From positions 62,001 to 126,000 of the forward strand of contig NZ_JAKWBF010000015.1 of the NCBI RefSeq assembly GCF_022513585.1: a stretch of 64,000 nt of DNA, in the 5' to 3' direction. Below, one piece after another: positions 52,844 to 63,568 of the stretch; position 1 is the first letter of the stretch; each line of letters opens with the position of its first letter. Position numbers and translations under genes: made by a program. This DNA comes from Gordonia gummivorans. Its GTDB lineage: Bacteria > Actinomycetota > Actinomycetes > Mycobacteriales > Mycobacteriaceae. The notes under the pieces are model-generated. The model was not told where the DNA came from. It saw only the letters and a program-made list of their open reading frames with translations, and did no database searches.

Positions 52844-53601
52844 AGTCCGAATCGTCCCTTCTTGATTGCCGCCGACGACGACGGGTCGCCCTGCGGTGCG
52901 AGATCGACCAGGAACGGGTTGGTGGCCCGTTCCGCACCGATCGACGTCTGGGGTCCGTGCCCGGGCAACACCTGGGTGTCATCGGGCAACGGCAGCAGCT
53001 TCGTCGCGATCGACGTCAGCAACTGCTGATGATCTCCCCCGGGCAGGTCGGTGCGCCCGATGGACCCCGCAAACAAGACGTCACCGGCGAAGCACACCCC
53101 GATCACTTCCGGGGTGGAGTCGGGCGCCGCGTCCTGCGCCACGACCGGCACATCGAGACCCAACAGGACCGAACCCTGTGTGTGGCCGGGCGCGAGGTCG
53201 ACGGTGAACCGCAGGCCGGCCAATTCGACGGGCTCGCCGTCGACGAATTCGATCACCTTCTCCGGTTCGCGAAAACGCAGTGCACCGACCATCGGAGCCA
53301 GGGCGCGTCCGAGACCCTTGCCGGGATCGGCGAGCATCGGCCGATCGGCCGGATGGATGTAGGCCGGGATCGAATACTCGTCACACAACTCCTGCGCATT
53401 CCAGGTGTGGTCGAGATGCCCGTGAGTGAGCAGGACCGCGACGGGCGTGAGATCGTTCTCGGCGAGCAACTCGCGCACCCGGGCGGCCGCATCCTGGCCG
53501 GGGTCGACGATCACCGCGTCACTCCCCGGACCTGACGCGACGATGTAGCAGTTCGTCTGGAACATCCCCGCGGGGAATCCGGTGATCAGCATGTCGACCA
53601 T
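52840..53601 (-). CDS. MBL-fold metallo-hydrolase (glyoxalase II-like)
   Basis: A 253-residue metallo-beta-lactamase-fold hydrolase with the dinuclear metal motif [16 protein letters not shown] (HxHxDH), further ligands in [33 protein letters not shown] and [12 protein letters not shown]. The GRTDLPGG segment places it in the glyoxalase II-like group often found beside hisS and relA; physiological substrate not known. ATG at 53601 or 53592. It is divergent from the peptidyl-prolyl isomerase gene at 53713. Confidence 0.9.
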   Translation of the reverse strand: MVDMLITGFPAGMFQTNCYIVASGPGSDAVIVDPGQDAAARVRELLAENDLTPVAVLLTHGHLDHTWNAQELCDEYSIPAYIHPADRPMLADPGKGLGRALAPMVGALRFREPEKVIEFVDGEPVELAGLRFTVDLAPGHTQGSVLLGLDVPVVAQDAAPDSTPEVIGVCFAGDVLFAGSIGRTDLPGGDHQQLLTSIATKLLPLPDDTQVLPGHGPQTSIGAERATNPFLVDLAPQGDPSSSAAIKKGRFGL

Positions 53602-53712
53602 TGTGTCATTCGACCCGGTGCGCGAAGTTCACAGGCAGTGCTGGCAGACTGCATGGGGTGTCCGGCGCCACTGCCCGGTCACCGTCGCAGCGCATCAGGA
53701 GGGCGTTAGAGC

Positions 53713-54855
53713 GTGTCGAGCAACAAAGAGCCGAGCGATCCGACCGATCCCAAGGACAAACTGGACCCCGACAGCGACACCCCGGACAGCGTCACCGACG
53801 ATGACGCCACCACGGTCGACGTCAGTAAGAAGGACGTCAGCAAGAAAGACGGCGGGGACACCGACGGCGTGGATGACAAGAAGGACACGGCGGACGCCGA
53901 CACCGTCGTCGCGGCGAGTACCCGCACGACGACCAACACCGAGCGTCGCGAGGCGGCCAAGCGCAAGCTGAAGGCACGCCTCGACGCCGAACAGCGGGCA
54001 CGCAAGAAGCGCAAGATCATCATCTCGTCGGTGTCTGCTGCAGTGGTGATCGCGATCGTCGGCACCGCGACCTACTTCATCGTCGACAAGATCCAGACCG
54101 ACCGGTTCAACGCCGCTCACAAGGACTGCACCTACACCGACAAGCCGAACAACCTGCAGACCGTCCCGGTGCAGCCGCCGCCGCAGGTGCAGCCGAATCA
54201 GTACGAGCTGTACCGCAAGTTCGCGACCGAGACCAACGAGGCCGTCCGGCTGGGCCAGGCCAAGATCCGCACGGTGCCGAAACCCGATGACAAGCAACCC
54301 AATTCGGGTACGACGCAGGGCTCGTTCAACACCAATCAAGGCGCCATCCCGGTCACCTTCGACCACGCGTCGGCACCGTGCAACACCGGTGCGGTCATCT
54401 CGCTGATCGACGACAAGTTCTACGACGGCACCCCGTGTCACCGCATGACCACCGGCGCATCGCTGAAGGTGTTGCAGTGCGGCGATCCCACCGCCACCGG
54501 GCAGAGCGGCCCAGGATGGGCGAGCCCCGACGAACCGCCGACGAACCTGCAGCCCGCAGGGCCCCCGAGCCCGTACGGCGGTGCCGGACCGGTGATCTAC
54601 CCGCGCGGCACGATCGCGATCGCGAACAGCAACAACAGCGGACAGGCGTCCAACACCGGCTCCAGCCAGTTCTTCCTGGTGATCCAGGACAGCCAGCTCG
54701 CCGCGGATTACTCCGTCGTCGGCAAGGTCGACGAGGCGGGGCTGGCGGTGCTCGACAAGATCTACGCGGGCGGCATCACCCCGGGTCCGGCCGGTCAGGC
54801 ACAGGACGGGCGACCCAAGTTGCCGGTCGAGATCCAGACCGCCACAGTCGACTGA
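53713..54855 (+). CDS. Membrane-anchored cyclophilin-type peptidyl-prolyl isomerase
   Basis: A 380-residue protein: an acidic, lysine-patterned cytoplasmic N-terminus of about 95 residues (with a duplicated VSKKD), a basic stop-transfer KKRK, one transmembrane helix (about 97-118), a Pro/Gln-rich linker and a cyclophilin domain facing outside. The cyclophilin core shows VTFDHASAPCNTGAVISLID, FYDGTPCHRMTTG, RGTIAIANSNNSGQASNTGS and SQFFLVIQDSQL. The family's catalytic Arg is seen as CHRM. GTG at 53713 has AGGAGG nine bases upstream. It is convergent with relA and adjacent to MBL-hisS as in mycobacteria. Confidence 0.92.
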   Translation: MSSNKEPSDPTDPKDKLDPDSDTPDSVTDDDATTVDVSKKDVSKKDGGDTDGVDDKKDTADADTVVAASTRTTTNTERREAAKRKLKARLDAEQRARKKRKIIISSVSAAVVIAIVGTATYFIVDKIQTDRFNAAHKDCTYTDKPNNLQTVPVQPPPQVQPNQYELYRKFATETNEAVRLGQAKIRTVPKPDDKQPNSGTTQGSFNTNQGAIPVTFDHASAPCNTGAVISLIDDKFYDGTPCHRMTTGASLKVLQCGDPTATGQSGPGWASPDEPPTNLQPAGPPSPYGGAGPVIYPRGTIAIANSNNSGQASNTGSSQFFLVIQDSQLAADYSVVGKVDEAGLAVLDKIYAGGITPGPAGQAQDGRPKLPVEIQTATVD

Positions 54856-54862
54856 CGCCGCC

Positions 54863-54894
54863 GTCACCTCGGCCGTTCAGGCGGCCGAGGTGAC
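54863..54894. terminator. Bidirectional terminator hairpin built partly from the relA 3' end
   Basis: A perfect 13-bp stem (GTCACCTCGGCCG and complement) with loop TTCAGG lies between the convergent isomerase and relA genes. The relA stop (54877-54879) is in the loop, and one arm encodes its last residues V-T-S-A. No T-run follows, as is common for actinobacterial terminators. Confidence 0.65.
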
Positions 54895-57420
54895 CCGGTA
54901 GACGTCGTAGACACCCTCGACGTTGCGCACGACGTTGAGCACGTGACCGAGATGCTTGGGGTCGCCCATCTCGAAGGTGAACTTGCTGATGGCCACGCGA
55001 TCGCGGCTGGTCGTGACCGAGGCCGACAGTATGTTCACCCGTTCGTCGGCAAGCACCTTGGTGACGTCGGAGAGCAGGCGGTGGCGGTCGAGGGCCTCGA
55101 CCTGGATGGCCACCAGGAACACCGACTCAGGTGACGGCGCCCACGCGACGTCGATGATGCGTTCGGCCTGCTGGCGCAGCGATTCCGCATTGGTGCAGTC
55201 GGTCCGGTGCACGCTGATCCCGCCGCCGCGGGTCACGAATCCGAGGATTTCGTCGCCGGGGACCGGCGTGCAGCACTTGGCGAGCTTGATGACGACGTTG
55301 TCGACACCTTCGACGACGACGCCCGCGTCACCGCCCTGCCGCGCGCGTGTCGGCATGGTCGACGGGGTGGACCGTTCGGCGATCTCCTCGGCCGCGTCGT
55401 CGATCCCGCCGAGTGCCGCGACCAGCCGGTTGACCACGTGCCGTGCCGACACGTGGTTCTCCCCGACCGCCGTGTACAACGCGGTGACGTCGTTGTAGCG
55501 CAGTTCCTTGGCGATTGCGGCCATCGATTCGGCGCTCATCAATCGCTGCAGCGGAAGGCCACCGCGGCGGACCTCTTTGGCGATCGCGTCCTTGCCGGTC
55601 TCCAGGGCCTCTTCGCGACGCTCCTTGGCGAACCACTGCCGGATCTTGGCCTTGGCGCGTGGTGACACCACAAACGACTGCCAGTCCTTGGACGGTCCGG
55701 CGTTGGGCGCCTTGGAGGTGAAGACCTCCACCACCTCACCGTTCTCCAGCTGCCGCTCGAGGGCGACCAGACGACCGTTGACGCGGGCACCGATACAGCG
55801 ATGACCCACCTCGGTGTGCACCGCGTAGGCGAAGTCGACCGGCGTGGAACCGGCAGGCAGCGTGATGACGTCGCCCTTGGGGGTGAAGACGAAGATCTCC
55901 CGCACCGCGAGGTCGTAGCGGAGCGACTCCAGGAACTCGCCCGGGTCGGCCGCCTCCCGCTGCCAGTCGAGCAGTTGCCGCATCCAGGCCATGTCGTCGA
56001 TCTCGGTGATGTCGGAACGACGCTTGCGGTCTTTGTAACCGCCCTCCTTGTAGCGCCAGTGCGCGGCGATACCGAACTCTGCGGTGCGGTGCATCTCCTC
56101 GGTCCGGATCTGCACCTCGAGAGGTTTTCCCTCGGGTCCGATCACCGTGGTGTGCAGCGACTGGTACACGCCGAACCGCGGTTGGGCGATGTAGTCCTTG
56201 AACCGGCCGGCCATCGGCTGCCACAGCGAATGCACGACGCCGACGGCCGCGTAGCAGTCGCGTACCTCTTCGCACAGAATCCGCATGCCGACCAGGTCGT
56301 GGATGTCGTCGAAGTCGCGGCCCTTGACGATCATCTTCTGGTAGATCGACCAGTAGTGCTTGGGGCGACCTTCCACCGTCGCGTTGATCCGTGCCCCCGA
56401 CAACGCGTTGTTGATGTCGGCGCGCACCCGCGCGAGATAGGTGTCCCGGGACGGGGCGCGATCGGCCACCAGACGCACGATCTCCTCGTACCGCTTGGGA
56501 TGCAGGATCGCGAAGGACAAGTCCTCGAGTTCCCATTTGACGGTTGCCATCCCCAGCCGATGCGCAAGCGGCGCAATGACTTCCAGCGTTTCACGCGCCT
56601 TGCGCGCCTGCTTCTCGGGCGGCAGGAACCGCATCGTGCGCATGTTGTGCAGTCGATCGGCCACCTTGATGACGAGCACCCGCGGATCCCGCGCCATCGC
56701 GATGATCATCTTGCGGATGGTCTCGGCCTCGGCGGCGCTGCCGAGTGCCACCTTGTCGAGTTTGGTGACGCCGTCGACGAGGTGGGCGACCTCGGGCCCG
56801 AAGTCCTTCTCGAGTGCGTCGAGCGTGTAGCCGGTGTCCTCCACGGTGTCGTGGAGCAACGCCGCCACCAATGTGGTGGTGTCCATCCCGAGGTCGGCCA
56901 GGATGGTGGCGACGGCGAGCGGATGGGTGATGTACGGGTCGCCGGACTTGCGGCGCTGACCGCTGTGGCGTTCATCTGCGACGTCGTAGGCGTGCTGCAG
57001 CAGCGCGACATCGGCCTTCGGGTAGATCTCGCGATGCAGCGTCACCAGCGGTTCGAGGACCGGTCTTACCTGGCTGCGGGTCGCCGTCATCCGGCGGGCG
57101 AGTCGAGCGCGGACCCGCCTCGACGCCGACGACGTCTGCGACGCCTGCGGTCGCGCAGGCGGCGTGTCGGCGGTGTCGGCGCCCGGGGCCGTTGCCGGTG
57201 GCGACACGGGTGCCACAGCCTGGTCTGGCCCTGTCTTGTCCGGCCCTGTCATGTCCGGGCCTGTCTTGTCGGACTCGGTGGTCGTCGCGTCGTTCGACCG
57301 TCGGCCGTCACCGCCAGGTGTGTCCAGGCCAGAGTGGGCGCCGAGCTCGGTGTCGGCGGGAGCACCGTTGCGGACGACTGTTCCGGAGTCCCGCGCGACG
57401 ATGTCGGGTTCGTCGGTCAT
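54877..57420 (-). CDS. relA: Bifunctional (p)ppGpp synthetase/hydrolase RelA/SpoT
   Basis: Makes and degrades (p)ppGpp in the stringent response. The 847-residue protein has a 100-residue Pro/Thr/Asp-rich variable N-terminus with a TGPDK repeat, an HD hydrolase domain ([46 protein letters not shown]), the synthetase domain ([44 protein letters not shown]), a TGS domain ([20 protein letters not shown]) and a C-terminal ACT domain. Both catalytic halves look intact. The ATG at 57420 is preceded by GGGAGGAGC. It follows apt, separated by a 59-base palindrome, and converges on the isomerase gene. Confidence 0.97.
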   Translation of the reverse strand: MTDEPDIVARDSGTVVRNGAPADTELGAHSGLDTPGGDGRRSNDATTTESDKTGPDMTGPDKTGPDQAVAPVSPPATAPGADTADTPPARPQASQTSSASRRVRARLARRMTATRSQVRPVLEPLVTLHREIYPKADVALLQHAYDVADERHSGQRRKSGDPYITHPLAVATILADLGMDTTTLVAALLHDTVEDTGYTLDALEKDFGPEVAHLVDGVTKLDKVALGSAAEAETIRKMIIAMARDPRVLVIKVADRLHNMRTMRFLPPEKQARKARETLEVIAPLAHRLGMATVKWELEDLSFAILHPKRYEEIVRLVADRAPSRDTYLARVRADINNALSGARINATVEGRPKHYWSIYQKMIVKGRDFDDIHDLVGMRILCEEVRDCYAAVGVVHSLWQPMAGRFKDYIAQPRFGVYQSLHTTVIGPEGKPLEVQIRTEEMHRTAEFGIAAHWRYKEGGYKDRKRRSDITEIDDMAWMRQLLDWQREAADPGEFLESLRYDLAVREIFVFTPKGDVITLPAGSTPVDFAYAVHTEVGHRCIGARVNGRLVALERQLENGEVVEVFTSKAPNAGPSKDWQSFVVSPRAKAKIRQWFAKERREEALETGKDAIAKEVRRGGLPLQRLMSAESMAAIAKELRYNDVTALYTAVGENHVSARHVVNRLVAALGGIDDAAEEIAERSTPSTMPTRARQGGDAGVVVEGVDNVVIKLAKCCTPVPGDEILGFVTRGGGISVHRTDCTNAESLRQQAERIIDVAWAPSPESVFLVAIQVEALDRHRLLSDVTKVLADERVNILSASVTTSRDRVAISKFTFEMGDPKHLGHVLNVVRNVEGVYDVYRVTSAA
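57227..57271. repeat. Three 15-bp tandem units in the relA 5' region
   Basis: Three units beginning GG(C/G)CCTGTC and ending TGTCC/G encode the repeated pentapeptide D-K/M-T-G-P in the non-conserved N-terminus of RelA. They differ at two or three positions. Confidence 0.8.
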
Positions 57421-57488
57421 CGGCTGCTCCTCCCGCTGCGGTCGTTGTCGATCGGTCCAGTCTATTCGCCATGTCACACCGTTGGATC

Positions 57489-57547
57489 TCTGTACCCCTC
57501 AGCCCGACCATGTGCACCATGCACGTGGTCGGGCTTCCAGGTACAGA
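57489..57547. promoter_or_regulatory. 59-base interrupted palindrome between apt and relA
   Basis: Outer arms TCTGTACC/GGTACAGA and inner arms AGCCCGACCATGTGCA/TGCACGTGGTCGGGCT surround a CCA loop, with one wobble and a 4-base bulge on each side. It lies 39-97 bases beyond the apt stop and 69 bases before the relA ATG. It could be a terminator for apt, an attenuator in the relA leader, or a protein-binding site; a U-tract is absent. Confidence 0.55.
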
Positions 57548-57585
57548 TTTCCGACGGCCGGCGGGTCGGTCACGCACTCCGGGGA

Positions 57586-58161
57586 TCAGTCGACCGCGAC
57601 CGAATGCACCGGGAGGTCGGTCCCCAGCCCGCGCGCGATGGTGCCGCGGCCGTCGAGCCCGCCGAGTTCCATGATCACCGCGACCCCGACGACACGAGCC
57701 CCGGAACCGTTCAGCAACTCCGCGGCGGCGACGGCCGTTCCGCCGGTCGCCAGGACGTCGTCGACCAGGAGCACTCGTAGTCCGCTGATGTCGATGCCGT
57801 CCGCCGGGATCTCGAGGGTTGCCGTGCCGTACTCGAGGGTGTAGCTCACCGACTTCACCGGAGGGGGAAGTTTGCCGCCCTTGCGAACGGCGAGGACACC
57901 GACACCGAGCTCACGAGCGACAGCGCCGCCGAGCAGGAACCCGCGCGCATCGATACCCGCGACGAGGTCGATGTCACGGCAGCCGTGGGTCAACGCGGTG
58001 ACGATCGACGACAAGCCGGCGGCGTCGGCGAGTACCGGTGTGAGGTCCTTGAACGCGATGCCCGGGCTCGGGAAGTCGGCCACCCGTCGGGCGTGACGAT
58101 CGATGGCCGCACGCGCCCGGGTGAGCGCAGGCCCGGTCGTATCCGGAGATGACGTGCCCAT
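57586..58161 (-). CDS. apt: Adenine phosphoribosyltransferase
   Basis: Salvages adenine to AMP with PRPP. The 191-residue protein has [58 protein letters not shown] and the PRPP loop [23 protein letters not shown] at 58161 and 58179 are both possible; GGGGG precedes the former. The order secD-secF-lipoprotein-apt-relA is the conserved actinobacterial one. Confidence 0.95.
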   Translation of the reverse strand: MGTSSPDTTGPALTRARAAIDRHARRVADFPSPGIAFKDLTPVLADAAGLSSIVTALTHGCRDIDLVAGIDARGFLLGGAVARELGVGVLAVRKGGKLPPPVKSVSYTLEYGTATLEIPADGIDISGLRVLLVDDVLATGGTAVAAAELLNGSGARVVGVAVIMELGGLDGRGTIARGLGTDLPVHSVAVD

Positions 58162-58200
58162 CAACGAACCCCCGCGCATTGATCACTCATCATCGATCAC

Positions 58201-59870
58201 TCACCGCAGAAACCACCGATCCATATTCCAGCCGGTACCCGAACGTCCGAGCCCGGCAACCACATTGCCCACCCGATCATTCCACCGGTACACGCGGGGA
58301 GCAGCGAACAGCGGGATCGACGGGAGGGCCGTCCACGCAGCGTTCTCGATCGCCCGGATCAGTGGCAGACGCTCGGTGACCGAGTCCGACACCGCGAGTT
58401 GGTCGACGGCCCGACTCACCTGCGGGTCACGGAAGTCGGACAGGTTGAGCGGGTCACCGCCCCGCGCAGGGCATAGGCGTCGCGTGTCGGATCTGCGGCT
58501 CCGGCCGCAGCCGACGTCGCTCCCGACGCGACGAGCAAAGCGTCCGCGGTTCGACCGAGTTCCGTCGGACCCATCTGGGGTGTCGACACATCCTCGACGG
58601 TGATGTTGGCTCGTGCACAGGAGTCGGCGATCACCCGAACCATCTGCTGCCACCGGGCCGTCGGGCCGAGATAGCCGATCCGCACCCGCACCGCCCCTGC
58701 GCCCTGCCGACGCTGCTCGAGAAGGTTGCGGGCGCGAGGAAGGTCGGGCCGCTGGTAGGCGCGGCCGAATTCGTTGTTTATCTGGCCGGCGAGATTGTCG
58801 GCGGGTGCGAGGATCCGCTGATTCCACATCCGTGCACCTGCCCCGAACTGTCGCGCCAACCCATCGCGCGGGACGCACGACGCGAATGCCCGACGGACAC
58901 GCACGTCGGCGAAGACTCCGCGATCGGCCAGGACCAGTTGTTCCACGGCGAGCGCTCGAGCGGGATTCGTCGGACTCGACCCGGACACCTCCGCGTCGAC
59001 CATGCCCGTGGTGATGTCGGCGATGTCGAATCGGCCGTCGGGGAGCCTCCGCGTGGCGTCCGTTCCGCGGCCCCACACGACGATGCGCCCGGCTTTGGGG
59101 CGATCCCCCCACCATTTCTCGTTGGGGACGAGCACCAACCCGTCGGTCCGCGAGTACCGGTCGACCCGGAAAGGTCCAGACGCAGGCAGGCGGGCCGCGT
59201 CGATCGGCCCTGGCACGAGCGGGAATCCGTTGTTCCACGCACCGGCGATCCGCCGGATGACGTCGTCGTTGCCCGCTCGGATGGGGTCGACGATGTCGGC
59301 GATGCCGGCGTCGCTCGCAACCACATGGGCGGGCATCATCGTGCCGGCACCGAACAGCGCCGCCCAGTCCTGGTACTCACGACCGGGCTTGAAGGTGACG
59401 GTCGCGGTCCGCTCCCCGGCCGCGCAGTCGACCGATTCGATGTCGCGATAACCCGCGGTGGTGGCGGGGGTGAAGCCGTCGAACCGCCCGCTCATCGCCG
59501 CCCACGCCAGCAGCAGGTCGTCACAGTCGAGAGCGACGCCGTCGGAGAACGCCGCCTCGGGGTCGAACTCGTAGCGCAGCGTCAGACGAGAGCCGGGTAC
59601 GCGGGTCACCACGCCGACATCGCGGTCGGGCACCACCTGCCCCTGCGGGCCGAGCAGACTGAACCCGGGCAAGAGACGACCGGTCACCATGAGGGCGCCG
59701 TCGGAGTTGCCCGACACCGTGTTGGCGTTGTAGGTGATCACCCGCGCGTCGACGACGTAGTTGATGGACGGCGGCCCGTCGTCGCCACATGCCGAGACCA
59801 ATCCGGCAAGGAGCGACAGGCCGAAAAGCACCGAAACCGCGCGCACCAACGACCTGGACCTCGTCACCAC
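58201..59870 (-). pseudogene. Family 5 peptide/substrate-binding lipoprotein, frameshifted near its C-terminus
   Basis: An extracellular solute-binding protein of the oligopeptide type. The frame from GTG 59870 encodes a lipoprotein signal peptide with lipobox LVSAC, then TYNANTVSGNSDGALMVTGR, YEFDPEAAFSDGVALDCDDL, SGPFRVDRYS and RVRRAFASCVPRDGLARQFG. At DAYALRG it shifts into an early stop at 58416. The missing C-terminus continues in another frame: GDPLNLSDFRDPQVSRAVDQ to NMDRWFLR-stop at 58201. One missing base in the GGGG run at 58460-58463 explains it; with a fifth G the product would be 556 residues. True mutation, assembly error and recoding cannot be separated here. Position apt-SBP-secF is conserved. 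Confidence 0.8.
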
Positions 59871-59879
59871 GAGCCGAGA

Positions 59880-61109
59880 CTAGCGCGCGCGCCGGCGTTT
59901 TCCGGTGGGCCGCGCGTCGTCCGTGTCGCCCGCGCCCGATCTGGCCTTCGCGCCGGCCCGGCCCGGCGCACCCGAAACCTTGCTGGTGCTGACCCGACCA
60001 GCACGTCCGCTGCGCGGACGGAACTCCTCTGCAGGTTCCACCCCGGCACGACGGTCGAGCACCTTCTTGGTGTGCCGGGCGATCTCGGGGCGACGCTCCT
60101 TCAGCGTCACCAGCAGGGGCGCGGCGAGGAAGATCGACGAGTAGGCGCCGACGACCACGCCCACGAGCTGGATGAGGGCGAGGTCTTTCAGCGTGCCGAC
60201 GCCGAGCAGCCACACCGCGATCACCATGAGCGCGATGATCGGCAGCACGGAGATGACGGTGGTGTTGATCGAACGCATCAGGGTCTGGTTGATCGCCAGG
60301 TTCGCCTGTTCGCCGTAGGTGCGACGCGTGGTCTGCAGCACCGACCGCGTGTTCTCGGACACCTTGTCGAACACGACGACGGTGTCGTACAGCGAGAAAC
60401 CGAGAATCGTGAGCAGTCCGATCACGGTGGCGGGCGTGACCTCCCAGCCGACCAGCGAGTACACACCGGCGGTGCAGAGGATGTCGAAGAACAGCGACGC
60501 CATCGCCGCTATCGACATCTCTCGATCGAAGCGCACCGCGATGTAGACGAACACGATGACCAGGAACACCGCGAGCGCGATCAGCATCTTCTCGGTGATC
60601 TCGCGACCCCAGGTGGAACTCACGTCCGAGATGCTGATCTCCTCGGTGGTGAGTTCGGGCCCGAACTCCGCCACGAGAGCCTGATTGACGGCCTCGGCCT
60701 GCTGCAAGGACAGCGTCTCGGTCCGAACCTGCACCGTCTCGCTGCTCCCCGAACCCGCGGTCTGCACCGACTCCGGCGCACCCCCGAGGGTGTCGCCGAC
60801 GATCTTCTCGACCAAGTCGGCATTGACCCCGGTCGACACCGGGATCGAGATCTGGGTACCACCCTCGAAGTCGATGCCCAGGCTGAACCCGCGCACACCG
60901 ATGGACAGCGCACAGATCAGCAGGATGCCGGCGGTGATGCCGTACCACATGCGGCGTCGGCTGACGATCTCGAACGCACCGGTTCCGGTGTAGAGCCGGG
61001 ACAGGAAGGAGCGGCGAGTGTCGGCGACGAAGTCGGCGTCACTGCCTGCCGCCGGCTCGATCACATCGGTCTTGCCGTCGCCCGCGGAACGGTCGGTGGG
61101 TTTGGTCAT
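59880..61109 (-). CDS. secF: Protein translocase subunit SecF
   Basis: With SecD and YajC it uses the proton gradient to help SecYEG export. The 409-residue protein has six transmembrane helices: [20 protein letters not shown] (first), a periplasmic loop starting [14 protein letters not shown], then the cluster [61 protein letters not shown] (conserved) and [20 protein letters not shown]. Both N- and C-terminal extensions are charged; the C-terminal 80 residues are Arg/Pro-rich (KRRRAR end). ATG at 61109 overlaps the secD TGA. Confidence 0.96.
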   Translation of the reverse strand: MTKPTDRSAGDGKTDVIEPAAGSDADFVADTRRSFLSRLYTGTGAFEIVSRRRMWYGITAGILLICALSIGVRGFSLGIDFEGGTQISIPVSTGVNADLVEKIVGDTLGGAPESVQTAGSGSSETVQVRTETLSLQQAEAVNQALVAEFGPELTTEEISISDVSSTWGREITEKMLIALAVFLVIVFVYIAVRFDREMSIAAMASLFFDILCTAGVYSLVGWEVTPATVIGLLTILGFSLYDTVVVFDKVSENTRSVLQTTRRTYGEQANLAINQTLMRSINTTVISVLPIIALMVIAVWLLGVGTLKDLALIQLVGVVVGAYSSIFLAAPLLVTLKERRPEIARHTKKVLDRRAGVEPAEEFRPRSGRAGRVSTSKVSGAPGRAGAKARSGAGDTDDARPTGKRRRAR

Positions 61110-62785
61110 TTCGCCGATCCTTTCGCCGCGGTGGTCGTGTCCTGCCTGCCGTCACTGGTCTGATCCGTCGCACGGGTGGAGACCCGACGCTGGCGGGCGA
61201 CCTCGGCCACCGCGCCCAGACCGTTCACGCTCGGCTTGGACAGGAAGCTGTTCCGCGAGGCCAGCACCACCAGCGGGTGGGTGACCAGGAACACGACCAC
61301 CACGTCCAGGATCGTGGTCAGACCCAAGGTGAACGCGAAGCCACGGACCTCACCGACGGCAAGGATGTAGATCACCGCGGCTGCGATGAAGCTGACCGCG
61401 TTACCCGACCAGATGGTGCGTCGAGCACTCGCCCAACCCCGCGGGACCGCGGACCGGAAACTTCGGCCCTCGCGCATCTCGTCTTTTATTCGTTCGAAGT
61501 AGACGACGAACGAGTCCGCGGTCATACCGATACCGATGATCAGACCGGCGATGCCCGCGAGATCAAGGGTGAAGCCGATCCAACGCCCGAGCAGCACGAT
61601 GATGCCGTAGACCATCAGCCCCGAGAGCACCAGCGACGCGAACGTGAGGATGCCGAGCATCCGGTAGTAGGCCAGCGCGTAGATGAGCACCGCCAGCAGA
61701 CCGATGGCACCGGCCAGCAGGCCCGCCTTCAGCGACGACAAACCGAGTGTCGCAGAGACGGTTTCGGCGTTCGACGCGGTGAACGACAGCGGTAGCGAAC
61801 CGTATTTCAGCACGTTCGCGAGGTCGCCTGCGGACGCCTCGGTGAACGGGTCGGCGGTGCCGCCGCTGATCCGGGTCGACCCGCCGGGGATGGCGTCCTG
61901 GATCACCGGTGCCGAGACGACGCGGGTGTCGAGGGTGAACGCGGTCGCCGTGCCCCGATGGGTTGCGGTGTACTGCGGCCAGAACTTGGCGGCGTCGCCC
62001 TTGAACTCGAGGGTGACGATCCACTCACCGGTTTGCGGGTCGGTCGACGCGCTCGCTTCCTTGATGTCGCGGCCGTCGATGATCTCCGGACCCAGCAGAT
62101 AGACCTGGGTGCCGTCCTGGGAGCACGCCACCAGGTACTGGTCGGGCAGATCGTTACCCATCAGCGGGTCCGACGTCGTCTTCGAGCAGTCCATCTTGGC
62201 CATCTGCGCCTGGAGCGCGGCGATGGTCTTCTGGTCGGCGTTGCTAGGGGCCTGGCGGAGCTTGCGCTGCTCGGCGATCGCGGCCTGCACCTGCTGAGAT
62301 TGCGGTGTGTTCGCCGGGTTCTGGTTCTGATCGTCGGGCTTGCGCGGCTGCGGCGTGGCCGGCACCGGTTGACCGACGACGGGCCGGACGTAGAGGCGCG
62401 CGGTCTGCCCCAGCGACTTGGCCTGCGAGCCGTCCTTGCCGGGGACGGTGATGATCAGGTTGTCACCGTTGATGACAACCTCTGATCCGGACACGCCCAG
62501 GCCGTTGACGCGCTGCTCGATGATCTGCTTTGCCCGATCGAGCTGTTCGCGGTTGGGTTGTTGACCGTTCTCGGTGCGAGCGGTCAGCGTGACGCGGGTG
62601 CCGCCCTGCAGGTCGATACCCAGCTTGGGTTCCAGGGTTTTGGCACCGGTGAAGAAGATGAGGCCGTACACGACGGCCAGCAATCCGAGGAAGACGACAA
62701 GCGGCTGCCACGGCGGGATCTCACGGCTGGGTCCCGACCGCTTCGCCCGCCGTGAACCTGTCGCTGCGCGGCGAGTTGTTGTCAC
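61106..62785 (-). CDS. secD: Protein translocase subunit SecD
   Basis: Partner of SecF. The 559-residue protein has an Arg-rich N-terminus, TM1 ([19 protein letters not shown]), [14 protein letters not shown], a large periplasmic region with a Gln/Asn/Pro-rich insert (about 170-220), and a C-terminal five-helix membrane domain with [33 protein letters not shown] and [21 protein letters not shown] took the GTG at 62785, which has AAAGGAG about 12 bases upstream; a GTG at 62812 is the alternative. A tandem repeat lies in the 197-base gap from yajC. Confidence 0.95.
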   Translation of the reverse strand: MTTTRRAATGSRRAKRSGPSREIPPWQPLVVFLGLLAVVYGLIFFTGAKTLEPKLGIDLQGGTRVTLTARTENGQQPNREQLDRAKQIIEQRVNGLGVSGSEVVINGDNLIITVPGKDGSQAKSLGQTARLYVRPVVGQPVPATPQPRKPDDQNQNPANTPQSQQVQAAIAEQRKLRQAPSNADQKTIAALQAQMAKMDCSKTTSDPLMGNDLPDQYLVACSQDGTQVYLLGPEIIDGRDIKEASASTDPQTGEWIVTLEFKGDAAKFWPQYTATHRGTATAFTLDTRVVSAPVIQDAIPGGSTRISGGTADPFTEASAGDLANVLKYGSLPLSFTASNAETVSATLGLSSLKAGLLAGAIGLLAVLIYALAYYRMLGILTFASLVLSGLMVYGIIVLLGRWIGFTLDLAGIAGLIIGIGMTADSFVVYFERIKDEMREGRSFRSAVPRGWASARRTIWSGNAVSFIAAAVIYILAVGEVRGFAFTLGLTTILDVVVVFLVTHPLVVLASRNSFLSKPSVNGLGAVAEVARQRRVSTRATDQTSDGRQDTTTAAKGSAK

Positions 62786-62842
62786 TGCTCTTCGAGTCTC
62801 CTTTGACTGCACGGCCAACCGGCCGGGTGGACAGTCGCTAAC

Positions 62843-62904
62843 GTATCCGGGGGCCAACTTATCGGGGGGCCGACGTACCGGGGGCCAACCGTACCGGCCC
62901 ATAC
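62843..62904. repeat. Degenerate ~16-base tandem repeat upstream of secD
   Basis: Three to four units resembling GTACCGGGGGCCAAC at 62843-62858, 62859-62874, 62875-62889 and a weaker one after 62890. On the minus strand they read GTTGGCCCCCGGTAC. They lie about 60 bases upstream of the secD start and may overlap its promoter. Confidence 0.6.
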
Positions 62905-62982
62905 CACCGCGGGTTATATCCGACCTCGCAGTGGTGTCCGTGTCGTGCTGTTTGTCAGGTGAGCCGGGGATGGCTCGCCGGG

Positions 62983-63405
62983 CTACTTGTCGCCGTCGCG
63001 CTTCTGATCGGCGGTGTCCGGGGCGGCGTCGGCGTCGTCGACGTTCTTCTCGAGGTCGATGCCCTCGGCCTCGAAGTCGTCTGCGTCAAAGTCGTCTGGA
63101 TCGGCCTCGGGCTCGATGTAACCCGCGTAGGTCGCCGCGGCCTCATCGGTCGGGACGACGCGCATGATCGCGAGCCGGTTCCAGCGCGTCACCACGCCGG
63201 TCGCGATCTCGACGTCCACGGTGTCCGAGGAGGTCGCGTCGATCACGGTGCCGAACAGACCGGAGGTCAGCTGGACACGGGTGCCGGTGGCAACGGCGCT
63301 CTGCATCTCCTGCATCTCGGACATGCGCTTCTTCTGCTTGCGCATGGTCATGAACATGAAGACCGCCAGCATGGCCAGCAGCAAGGGGAAGAGCAGAGAC
63401 TCCAT
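62983..63405 (-). CDS. yajC: Preprotein translocase accessory subunit YajC
   Basis: A 140-residue single-pass membrane protein. The N-terminal helix [20 protein letters not shown] is followed by the cytoplasmic [20 protein letters not shown], a small beta domain ([20 protein letters not shown]) and a strongly acidic tail of about 50 residues rich in Asp. Position before secD-secF is as expected. AAAGGAC lies about 12 bases before the ATG at 63405. Confidence 0.94.
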   Translation of the reverse strand: MESLLFPLLLAMLAVFMFMTMRKQKKRMSEMQEMQSAVATGTRVQLTSGLFGTVIDATSSDTVDVEIATGVVTRWNRLAIMRVVPTDEAAATYAGYIEPEADPDDFDADDFEAEGIDLEKNVDDADAAPDTADQKRDGDK

Positions 63406-63568
63406 GGTGAAACGTCAGTCCTTTGTCGGTGTGGTGGCCGACGGGCGTACCCGGCGGTCTTGTTGCGTCGACCTCGGTGGACTGCGCCCACAACACGGAC
63501 GCGCTGGTCGACGGCGCTCCTCCCAGTGTGCCATGCCGCCCGGGATGCCCGATCTCGCAGGTCACCGA

